Shown: positions 1 to 6,646 of the stretch, in pieces
How the letters are laid out: each line of letters begins with the position of its first letter
Numbering within the stretch: position 1 is the first letter of the stretch
NCBI GenBank assembly: GCA_905210545.1
Contig: CAJLXC010000038.1
Coordinates: forward strand, 1-13,326
Length of the DNA stretch: 13,326 bases
Source: an uncultured Eubacteriales bacterium
GTDB taxonomy: Bacteria > Bacillota > Clostridia > Christensenellales > Borkfalkiaceae
Direction: 5' to 3'
The notes under the pieces: generated by a model
What the model was told of the DNA's origin: nothing
Seen by the model: only the letters and a program-made list of their open reading frames with translations
Databases searched by the model: none
Made by a program: the position numbers and the translations under genes

Positions 1-43
1 GATTCCCACGTCAAGGGGCTTTGCCCCTTTCCTCGGAATGACA
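1..43 (-). repeat. Dispersed palindromic intergenic repeat, copy A
   Basis: Read on the minus strand this begins TGTCATTCCGAGG and ends GACGTGGGAATC, the layout of a palindromic intergenic repeat seen in many bacterial genomes. It folds as an outer stem ATTCC (2-6) with GGAAT (35-39), and an inner perfect 7-bp stem AAGGGGC (13-19) with GCCCCTT (23-29) closed by a TTT loop. The left boundary may continue beyond the window. The bases just right of it (44-56) are partly repeated at 117-129, so the unit may be longer than given. No coding function is expected. Confidence 0.7.
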
Positions 44-66
44 GCGCGGAGTGCGATACTCAATTG

Positions 67-101
67 TGTCATTGCGAGGGGTTATTAACCCCGTGGCAAT
101 C
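67..101 (+). repeat. Dispersed palindromic intergenic repeat, copy B, inverted relative to copy A
   Basis: This begins TGTCATTGCGAGG and ends CGTGGCAATC, matching copy A in the opposite orientation. The outer stem is ATTGC (71-75) with GCAAT (96-100); the inner stem is GGGGTTA (78-84) with TAACCCC (86-92), around one central T. Compared with copy A, both outer arms change together (ATTCC/GGAAT to ATTGC/GCAAT), and the inner stem differs in sequence but is still paired. A further partial end, CTCGGAATAACA at 105-116, resembles the inner end of copy A (CTCGGAATGACA at 32-43). Confidence 0.7.
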
Positions 102-128
102 TCTCTCGGAATAACAGCGCAAAGTGTA

Positions 129-172
129 ACGTTTGCCGCGCCCCGCGAGTTTTCCGCGGGGCGGACAAACGT
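129..172 (-). terminator. Strong GC-rich hairpin after the last gene, probable operon end
   Basis: ACGTTTG (129-135) pairs with CAAACGT (166-172). Inside it, 139-147 (CGCCCCGCG) pairs perfectly with 155-163, with a short imperfect junction between the stems and a 7-base loop (148-154). It starts 36 bases beyond the stop codon at 208, where a minus-strand transcript would end. It lacks the T-run of a classic intrinsic terminator on either strand, so it could be a 3'-end stabilising or Rho-assisted structure, or part of the adjacent repeat cluster. A weaker AT-rich hairpin, CGTTTT (191-196) with AAAACG (201-206), lies between it and the gene. Confidence 0.45.
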
Positions 173-207
173 CCCGGATTATGCATTAACCGTTTTTTAT
201 AAAACGA

Positions 208-2160
208 TTATTTAACGATAGTAAAGTCGGTGAGTTGTAACTCTATATTCGTTCCCCATGTTTTACGGAAATATCCGTTCCACTTAGCAAATTCTTCGGC
301 AGTAAGCGAAACTTCTACCCATTCTTTCGAGATAGAGAGTGTTATTATTCCCGTGTCGTGTGCACTACCTGCTTCAGTCATATACAAAGTGTTATTTTCG
401 CTGTCTGCTTTAATTTTAAACTTAACTGACGTTGCATTTAATGCGCTTGCAATCTTCTGCATTTCGGCCACGTTGACTACTTTGAATGCATAGTTACTAC
501 CGGCACCTGCATTTCCCGAATTAGTGGTTGCGGTAACTTTTGCTACCGTACCGTTTACGTTATCCGCAATGGTTTCGACAGCAATGTTGGCGACGTAAGA
601 GGCGGTAAATGTATCATCTGCAGCAGCCTTCGATACGAACGTTTCGTATTTATAAGAAGCGATTGCGTCGCCGCTTTCAAGTTTCTCTGCATAAGGTATT
701 GCGTAATAAAGGTTTGTTTTCGCAGCAAATACATTTGCGCCGATTTCTATGCCGTCTGCAACTTTGCTCACAGGCACGGTAACGATATTCCAGCCCGCTT
801 TGAGCATTCTGTACTCGCCGCCCTTGAGGGCATCTTGATCCTTAAATTTATATACGAGCGGCCAGGTAGAAGAACCTACTTCTTCGGGATCGAGATACAT
901 CGGGAATCTTACTACGTCGTATGTGCTTAAATCGCCAAGACTATTAAATTCAAGTCTTACGTTTTCGCGCGCGCCGTCGCTATATACACGAGAAATGTTT
1001 CCGTAATCTTTAATCTTTTCGGGTATGTTTGTGATTTTGATTGTATAAGTCGTAGTCGTATTATCGCGTATCGAATTTTCACCGTCTTCGTAGACAAGCG
1101 CTGCTTTATTTGCGGCATCTACGTATTTTTGGAGTTTATCGGGGTTTGTTATCTGCTGTTTCTGTTCGTCGGTCAATTTATCATAAGCGGTTTTTGTGGT
1201 TTTATAATTTTTGTTATAAACGACGGGTACGGTAGACACGTTATATTCGGGCAATGCGGCTATCGCATTATTCACCGTTTCTATCAGATCCGCGGCTTCC
1301 GCTGCCTGATACGCGGTTTCGTTGGCAACGAATTTATTGTAGATATCGAAATCATCAAGCAAATCCTTAATTACGGCATCTGCCTCGTCATAAGCGTTTC
1401 TTGCCGCTTGTATATTCGGTTTTTGCGTTGCGTCCAAAATATTTATGTTTTCTATATCCGCAGCGGCTTTTATAGCGGTATAAGCGGTTTTAAAGCCTTC
1501 TTTGTTGGCAGTAACAAACGTTTCTGCTTCCTTTTTCTTCGTAGGTTCTTCTTCGGCAGAATTACAGGGGTTAGCTTCGAGATATTTTGCCGCGATTGCA
1601 AAGTTATAAGCGGCGTCCGGTACTTCAGAGGCGTTTTCTATAGCGGCTTTTGCAACGAAAGCAACGCTTCTTTCGTTGTTCTTTGCGTTCACGGTGAAAT
1701 ATTGATAGGATACGGCGTTATCCGCTCCGACGGTTTTGATAAAGAACATTCCGACAAAATCTCTGTTATAGTTGTAATAATGCAAATCTGCGATAGAATA
1801 TTTGAGAACGTAGTCTGAGCCTTTCATTTCGCCTGCGACATCTTCTTTTTCGAGATATTTTTCTACCGCGGTAAACTGATTTTTATGGTTGGTTATCTCG
1901 GTAGCCGCGGTAAGGTAATCTTTGGGCAGAATAAACGCGCCAAAGCTTTTGCCGCTGTTTTCGGCGGTAACGCTTTCATAAGTTGTTTTGTCTACAACGG
2001 CTTCGAATCTCAAGCCGGTGGGTTCGATGGTTCTTATGCTCGCGCCGTTCATTGCGGTTTTGGTTTCGCCGTCTGCGGCAAATGCGGAAGCCGCGGATAT
2101 ACCGAAGCAGCAAGCCGTTATGACTGCAAGAGCTAATAATTTAAAGCCTTTCCTTTTCAT
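208..2160 (-). CDS. Secreted surface protein, 650 aa, with N-terminal domain, helical linker and two jelly-roll-like modules
   Basis: This is a probable extracellular protein of unknown function. Residues 1-28 form a Sec signal peptide (MKRKGFK, then a hydrophobic core) with an AFA cleavage motif at 26-28. There is no lipobox, no LPXTG and no C-terminal membrane helix. Residues about 36-196 form an N-terminal domain I do not recognise as a named family (GASIRT, GLRF, then FGAFILPKDYL). Residues about 205-360 are Ala/Lys/Glu-rich and probably helical, with a linker signature DEQKQQITNPDKL at 331-343 common in Bacillota surface proteins. Residues about 370-509 and 515-650 look like two beta-sandwich, carbohydrate-binding-like modules, each with a W-x-x-V strand (W457, W614); the protein ends in LQLTDFTIVK. 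The ATG at 2160 overlaps the TAA of the upstream small ORF by one base (TAATG), and its AAAGGAGG site lies inside that ORF, so translation is probably coupled. A glycan-binding or adhesion role is inferred. Confidence 0.85.
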   Translation of the reverse strand: MKRKGFKLLALAVITACCFGISAASAFAADGETKTAMNGASIRTIEPTGLRFEAVVDKTTYESVTAENSGKSFGAFILPKDYLTAATEITNHKNQFTAVEKYLEKEDVAGEMKGSDYVLKYSIADLHYYNYNRDFVGMFFIKTVGADNAVSYQYFTVNAKNNERSVAFVAKAAIENASEVPDAAYNFAIAAKYLEANPCNSAEEEPTKKKEAETFVTANKEGFKTAYTAIKAAADIENINILDATQKPNIQAARNAYDEADAVIKDLLDDFDIYNKFVANETAYQAAEAADLIETVNNAIAALPEYNVSTVPVVYNKNYKTTKTAYDKLTDEQKQQITNPDKLQKYVDAANKAALVYEDGENSIRDNTTTTYTIKITNIPEKIKDYGNISRVYSDGARENVRLEFNSLGDLSTYDVVRFPMYLDPEEVGSSTWPLVYKFKDQDALKGGEYRMLKAGWNIVTVPVSKVADGIEIGANVFAAKTNLYYAIPYAEKLESGDAIASYKYETFVSKAAADDTFTASYVANIAVETIADNVNGTVAKVTATTNSGNAGAGSNYAFKVVNVAEMQKIASALNATSVKFKIKADSENNTLYMTEAGSAHDTGIITLSISKEWVEVSLTAEEFAKWNGYFRKTWGTNIELQLTDFTIVK

Positions 2161-2285
2161 TAAAATTCTCCTCCTTTATAAGGTGTGAATTCGTCTTTTC
2201 CGAACGAATCGATAGTGCTTGTGCAGATTACGTCTGCGGTGTTGTATCTCTGTATTTCGGGGGATACGTAGTTCTTCTTTTTCAT
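2160..2285 (-). CDS. Small ORF of 41 codons, conserved-looking peptide of unknown function
   Basis: ATG at 2285 is preceded by AAAGGAGG four bases upstream, as strong a site as any in the window. The product begins MKKKNYVSPEIQRYNTADVI and ends DEFTPYKGGEF. It has no signal peptide or membrane segment and one Cys (C21). It resembles, from memory, short hypothetical proteins of gut Clostridia that begin with a basic stretch, then Y-x-x-P-E-I and an acidic ADVI-x-TS segment; I know of no assigned function. Its final codons (KGGEF) are read from the AAAGGAGGAGAATTT that serves as ribosome-binding site for the next gene, and its stop shares one base with that gene's start. It may be a real peptide, a coupling leader, or both. 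No Gly-Gly cleavage site or Cys/Ser/Thr-rich core points to a modified peptide. Confidence rests on the ribosome-binding site and the exact junction. Confidence 0.7.
   Translation of the reverse strand: MKKKNYVSPEIQRYNTADVICTSTIDSFGKDEFTPYKGGEF
2170..2175 (-). promoter_or_regulatory. Ribosome-binding site embedded in the small ORF
   Basis: AGGAGG on the minus strand lies nine bases before the ATG at 2160. It falls within the Lys-Gly-Gly codons at the end of the 41-codon ORF, so ribosomes finishing that ORF pass over and release at the start of the 650-residue gene. The small ORF's own site is the same octamer, AAAGGAGG (2290-2297). Confidence 0.7.
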
Positions 2286-2332
2286 TTATCCTCCTTTCGG
2301 CGCATATCGCGCCTTAAAAAAATTTTTTCTTA

Positions 2333-4690
2333 TTAAAAGATATCTTTGCCGTAGCCGTCTACGTTGCCGAACTTAACGCCGAATATCGTGCTTATCTTAA
2401 AGTCGTAGCTGCCATCGCCTTCGCAAGGCCAGGCTATACCCAAATAATTACCTTTCAAAAAGTCTGCTTTAGGAACGGTTACTTTCGTCCACTCGCCCGC
2501 TTTCAGCAATATATCGCCGTATCTGTCGGTAACACTGCCGCCGAAGTTGGCAACAATCCTTTTATCTTTGCCGTAACCGTTATAAATAAAGAACGTCACG
2601 TAGTTACAATCCGCAAGAAGATTCGGAGCTTCTTTCAGGTTATAATTGATAACGGAATGGTCCCTTTTTATGCCGTCCAGCTGATGAACGTTGAGGTTGA
2701 GATAATAGCCGTATTCGGAATCTCTGTGGTTCATAGAGAGCGAGAGCATATCCGGGTGTGAATAGTCTGTATTTACTCTGTACCCGTTTGCGGTCGTATT
2801 GTTGTAAGTCAGAACTTCGTTCACGTCGGTCATATCGTCTATCACTACGTATTTATCGTTGAATGCTTTTTTGACCTTTAAATACGTTTCATAGCTTGCT
2901 TTTGCGGAAATGGCTTGCTTTCTGATATCCGAAAGCGAGGCGTATAACTCATCTACTCTGTGAATTTTTGCAAAAGCCGTTTCGTCTACCGTTGCCACGT
3001 TAGAGCCGTATTTGGCTTCTATCGCGTTCAATTCTTCTTCTATGCCGCTGCCGGGGAAGAAGTTGCAATCCGCGTAATTCCTGCCCGTATAATCCGCGTC
3101 GGAAATACGAAGGTCTGTATAATAGAAGCTTGCGGAAGTTATTATGCTGACAACGAATCTGCAATCGGATCTTTTTACGGGGAAAGACACTTTCGTCCAC
3201 TGTTCGGCAGGTACTTCGTAATTCGTTATACGGGTGCGCGTATCGGGAATATATTTCATACTGCTTATGGTAAACGCTTCGTTAGCATACACCCACATAG
3301 AAATTACTCTGTCGTCGTACTTAACAATATCGTCCGTATAATCTATAAGAGAACCGTTAAGCCACCAGAGACTCGTGAAGGATTGCGCGTTTTTGGTATA
3401 ATATATCTTCATAAACGCGTAATCGAGCACGCTGTAATCTTTAGTCACGCATTCCGCATAATACACGTTTGCACCGTCAAAGTCCTGTTTTGTTATCGTC
3501 TTCGCGTCAAGATAATATTCTTTCGCAATCGCTTTTTTCTCAAAACTCGCGGTTTTGTAATACACGTTAAGCGTGGCGGGTTCGCTCGGCTCTACGCCCT
3601 CGTAATCGGAATAAGCAGTAACCGTCATATACGTATAACCGAAGCATTCGGTTATATCGATAACGCGGTCTTCTCCCGCTCTTATCGTGTAGGTTTTTCT
3701 TTCTACGGTTACTTCGTAATAATCCGCGTCTGCTACTTCGTCCCAAACCAAAAACTTTTCGTCTTCGTAATCGCCCTCTTCGCCGAGTTCGTTCACAACG
3801 CGCATATTTGCGGGCGTGGCGAGCGTTTTGGCTTTTACCGTTACCGGTACGTAAACGTTATAGGTCGCGCCGTTTATTTCGCAGGAAACGCGGATTTTCG
3901 TTTCGCCGTGAGCTATGGCGGAAATCACGCCGCTTTCGTCTACGGTCGCGACGGACGAGTCGAGCGTTTCGTATTTAATCGTTATGCCGGTAAGCATAAT
4001 TCCGTCTTTTTTAACCTTTACGCCTTCTAACTTATACGAAGAAGCGGAAACGGTATCGAGTATTATTTTGCTTATCCCGCAGTCTATTTCCACGTTTTCT
4101 ATCACGTTGAAAACCGCTTCGTCTTCTACCGTGAACTCCTGCCAGCTCGCTTTTACCGAAATCGTAGCTTTGCCGACGGATTTGCCCTTTATCACGCCGT
4201 CTTCTACGCCGAGAACTTTGTCGTTGCTCGTAGTAAAGACATAAGTCGCGCCTTCGACTTCCGCGCCTTTATAAAACGTTTTAACGCGAATCGTATAAGA
4301 ATCGTCGACGACTATGTTTTCGCCCGTTTTGTCTTTTATCGTTTCAAAACGAAGTTCGGGGAGCGTTCCGTCGTCCTGCACAGAAACGTTACACGTTTTA
4401 GAAACGCCCTTTATCGTTACGGTAACCGTCGTGCTGCCCTCTTTTTTGCCGAGAGCTTTGCCGTCTTCCGTCACGGTCACGACCGTTTCGTCGCCCGAAA
4501 CGTATATCACGGGTTCTTCGCCCGAATAGTTGGTCTTTATTCTTGTGCTTTCGCCCTTTTTGATTATTACGGACGAGGATAAAAGCTTAAAGTCAAACGA
4601 GTCGTCTTTGTTGCCGTTACAGTTGCAGCCCACGGCAAACGCCGCAAGCATTATCATTGCTAAAACAAATACTATCCATCTTTTTTTCAT
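2333..4690 (-). CDS. Surface lipoprotein, 785 aa, with three BIG2-like Ig domains, an FN3-like domain and two jelly-roll-like modules
   Basis: This is a probable membrane-anchored extracellular protein. Residues 1-21 are a lipoprotein signal with Cys22 as lipidation site (AFAVGC, followed by NC). Three BIG2-type Ig-like repeats follow at about 35-105, 112-198 and 202-286, each with the family pattern of a value term (VVTV, VLGV, VATV), then a Gly-rich turn and a T-x-x-x-V strand. Residues about 290-377 look FN3-like (ATPANMRV, then WDEVADADYYEVTV). Residues about 380-535 and 612-785 are beta-sandwich, carbohydrate-binding-like modules with matching W-T-K-V strands (W498, W734). Between them (548-611) lies a helical linker. 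No catalytic motif is visible. The gene starts four bases after the DUF4838 gene's stop, with a weak GGGGTG site overlapping that stop. A role in holding glycan near the importer is inferred; simple adhesion fits equally well. Confidence 0.85.
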   Translation of the reverse strand: MKKRWIVFVLAMIMLAAFAVGCNCNGNKDDSFDFKLLSSSVIIKKGESTRIKTNYSGEEPVIYVSGDETVVTVTEDGKALGKKEGSTTVTVTIKGVSKTCNVSVQDDGTLPELRFETIKDKTGENIVVDDSYTIRVKTFYKGAEVEGATYVFTTSNDKVLGVEDGVIKGKSVGKATISVKASWQEFTVEDEAVFNVIENVEIDCGISKIILDTVSASSYKLEGVKVKKDGIMLTGITIKYETLDSSVATVDESGVISAIAHGETKIRVSCEINGATYNVYVPVTVKAKTLATPANMRVVNELGEEGDYEDEKFLVWDEVADADYYEVTVERKTYTIRAGEDRVIDITECFGYTYMTVTAYSDYEGVEPSEPATLNVYYKTASFEKKAIAKEYYLDAKTITKQDFDGANVYYAECVTKDYSVLDYAFMKIYYTKNAQSFTSLWWLNGSLIDYTDDIVKYDDRVISMWVYANEAFTISSMKYIPDTRTRITNYEVPAEQWTKVSFPVKRSDCRFVVSIITSASFYYTDLRISDADYTGRNYADCNFFPGSGIEEELNAIEAKYGSNVATVDETAFAKIHRVDELYASLSDIRKQAISAKASYETYLKVKKAFNDKYVVIDDMTDVNEVLTYNNTTANGYRVNTDYSHPDMLSLSMNHRDSEYGYYLNLNVHQLDGIKRDHSVINYNLKEAPNLLADCNYVTFFIYNGYGKDKRIVANFGGSVTDRYGDILLKAGEWTKVTVPKADFLKGNYLGIAWPCEGDGSYDFKISTIFGVKFGNVDGYGKDIF

Positions 4691-4694
4691 ACCG

Positions 4695-6635
4695 TCACCC
4701 CATTTTCTTGTCTATAAAATCCTGAACGAGTCGCTTGCTGTTATCGTCCCAGTAGTTGATTCGCGCAAGCGTAACGTCTTCCTTAAAACTTTCTACCCGA
4801 CTTCTTAATTCGGCAGTGGAGAAGGTGTTGCCGTAAAGCGATATTAAAGAATAATTCACGGTCACGCTTTCTATCGCGATTCTCTTTTTGAGTTTCTGAT
4901 ACTGCGCAGGATTTTCGGTCTTTAAATAGTCTATTTTCGCATATGCTTCATTGATATATTCAAGCCAGCCGTTAAGCAGTCCGTAAGAAAATCTTTCCGG
5001 TTTCAATATGTTGAGATTATCGAACTGACTATAATTCTGCTCTTCGGCAAGTCTTCTTAAATGCGTCGTATAACTGTTGTAAAACTTCATCATAGGCTCT
5101 TTCGCGTCCTGAAAATAATGGTCGAAATATTCGTCTATGAGCGCGTCCGTGTTTACGTTCACGTTCCACGCCGTTTTATACTGCAACCAGTATTTCATAC
5201 ACTCGAAACCCGTACCGTTGTAATTTATGCCCTGAGACTCTTCTTTATAAAAGATAGGATTGAGCGAAGAAATGTACTTGTAGTTTTCCTGCATCATTGT
5301 GATGCAATCTCTCGGCGCGAGATAATCGTTGTAGTTTTCGGTATACGTCCAGAACGCTATGTGTTTAGAAAGCGCGCCCCAGCCGTCTATGGTCGCCTTG
5401 GTGGAAACGTTTTTAGATGAAGTAAGAGTTTCGGCACGGTTCGCGTTGAACGTGCAGACAAACGGATATACGTCGTCGCGACATACTACTTCGTCCGCAA
5501 CGGGAACGTATTTCTTGTTCGCTTCGTCGTATCTCGCGGGCGCAAGGAAAGTTTCTTTATACGCGAAGAAGCAGAAATCGAGAATTCTGTCTTTAAGCGC
5601 GTCGTCGGTTTTTCTCGCCTCTTCGAAACGCTTGCTTATGTTATTCATCAATATAAGACAGCCCGCGGAGTTCGCTCCGTTATACTGCTGCTTCTTAGCC
5701 TTGCAGGTAGCACACGTACAGAACGTAACCGTGTCTTCTATGTTGAACGCTATATGCTGAATGTTTTCGTTTTCTTTAACAACGTCCACGAGAATATCAA
5801 ACAGCGTGTTTACAAGCGCGTTATACTCTTCTTCGTCGCCGTGAGCGTAATAACAAATCTGATCTTGCGCGTCGCTGTACCACTTGGGATGAGTTTTCGC
5901 ATAAGTTTCTTTAGGCAGATAGAAGAACGAGCTGTGATAAGGAGTGGTTCTGCCTACAAACAAGTCGTTGGTTAAACTCACGAATCTGTTTCTGTACTGG
6001 AACTGCATATTCGATACGTACGCGTCGCCGCTGACGATAACGTTTTCTATATCGGGTTTGTCTTTTATGTCCACCGAAACGAGTTTGCAATCTCTGTACT
6101 GCTCGACAAACGTTTCGTCTTCTGCATAACACTCGAAATTTACCTGATACGACATAAACTCGTAAACGCCGTACAGTGTGCCGAAACCGTTTTTGGTCGC
6201 ACCCGTTATCACGACGGACGAGTCTATCGTTTTCACGATATACCCCTGCTCGCCGAGCTCGGAGCGTTCGGGTTTTATTCCGAGACTTTCGCTAAGCGAA
6301 TTAAGACCGATAAGAATATATTTATCGTTTTTGCTATAAGTCAGTCCTGCGTCGTTTATCACGGGAAGTTCAAAACCCGTGGACAAAGCGAATATATCGT
6401 TGAACTCGCTTGCCGCAAGCTCTTCTTTATTAGAAGCCGCCGCGGGTATTACGATTTTATATTCAGACGCGCCGTTCTTTACGAGTTCTTTATCCGTATA
6501 AACTACGGGCGGGTTGACCGAGCCGCCGCCGTTATCATCGGGGTTTTTTTCCGATGAATCGCAATTGCAGGCAAAAGCCGAAACGGTAAACACTAAAGCT
6601 AACAGAAATATCAGTATCTTATATGGCTTTTTCAT
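4695..6635 (-). CDS. DUF4838-type, glycoside-hydrolase-like lipoprotein, 646 aa
   Basis: Residues 1-22 form a lipoprotein signal with Cys23 (SAFAC) as anchor, followed by an acidic, Gly/Pro-rich linker to about residue 45. Residues about 47-180 resemble the N-terminal alpha/beta domain of alpha-glucuronidases (GH67) and related hydrolases: a KYILIG strand (105-110), YIVKT (132-136) and a G-x-x-x-G-F-G-T-L-Y-G-V-Y-E-F helix (145-160). Residues about 195-510 fit the TIM-barrel-like DUF4838 region. Its hallmark loop is visible at 294-315: a strand, Asn298-Ile-Glu300-Asp301, then Cys306-x-Cys308-x-x-Cys311. The C-terminal third is helical. DUF4838 proteins accompany polysaccharide-use loci in several phyla; from memory none gives a firm substrate. 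The gene starts at 6635 after a good GGAGAG site, 11 bases past the previous stop. It is the only enzyme-like product here, so it is the best candidate for surface glycan cleavage, but a binding-only role is possible. Confidence 0.8.
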   Translation of the reverse strand: MKKPYKILIFLLALVFTVSAFACNCDSSEKNPDDNGGGSVNPPVVYTDKELVKNGASEYKIVIPAAASNKEELAASEFNDIFALSTGFELPVINDAGLTYSKNDKYILIGLNSLSESLGIKPERSELGEQGYIVKTIDSSVVITGATKNGFGTLYGVYEFMSYQVNFECYAEDETFVEQYRDCKLVSVDIKDKPDIENVIVSGDAYVSNMQFQYRNRFVSLTNDLFVGRTTPYHSSFFYLPKETYAKTHPKWYSDAQDQICYYAHGDEEEYNALVNTLFDILVDVVKENENIQHIAFNIEDTVTFCTCATCKAKKQQYNGANSAGCLILMNNISKRFEEARKTDDALKDRILDFCFFAYKETFLAPARYDEANKKYVPVADEVVCRDDVYPFVCTFNANRAETLTSSKNVSTKATIDGWGALSKHIAFWTYTENYNDYLAPRDCITMMQENYKYISSLNPIFYKEESQGINYNGTGFECMKYWLQYKTAWNVNVNTDALIDEYFDHYFQDAKEPMMKFYNSYTTHLRRLAEEQNYSQFDNLNILKPERFSYGLLNGWLEYINEAYAKIDYLKTENPAQYQKLKKRIAIESVTVNYSLISLYGNTFSTAELRSRVESFKEDVTLARINYWDDNSKRLVQDFIDKKMG

Positions 6636-6646
6636 ACTTTCTCTCC

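Noticed and set aside
1..129. CRISPR-like array
   Set aside because: The repeats are inverted relative to one another, individually palindromic and differ in their centres; there are no evenly spaced direct repeats with unique spacers.
1129..1818. Plus-strand open frame of 229 codons
   Set aside because: Antisense to the helical and N-terminal parts of the 650-residue gene. Its composition is low-complexity (Phe, Ile, Gly, Arg), and nothing resembles a known domain.
2160..2285. Ribosomally made modified peptide or bacteriocin precursor
   Set aside because: There is no Gly-Gly type leader, no Cys/Ser/Thr-rich core, and no maturase, protease or exporter gene nearby.
2299..2313. Short hairpin GGCGC/GCGCC between the 785-residue gene and the small ORF as a terminator
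   Set aside because: The stem is only five base pairs, and on the minus strand the A/T run precedes rather than follows it, so it does not fit an intrinsic terminator. It may slightly affect access to the ribosome-binding site.
2960..4030. Plus-strand open frame of 356 codons
   Set aside because: It lies wholly antisense to the 785-residue lipoprotein gene, whose signal peptide and domain repeats are clear. The antisense product is rich in Phe, Tyr, Arg and Val with no recognisable domain, as expected from mirrored codons, and no good ribosome-binding site was seen.
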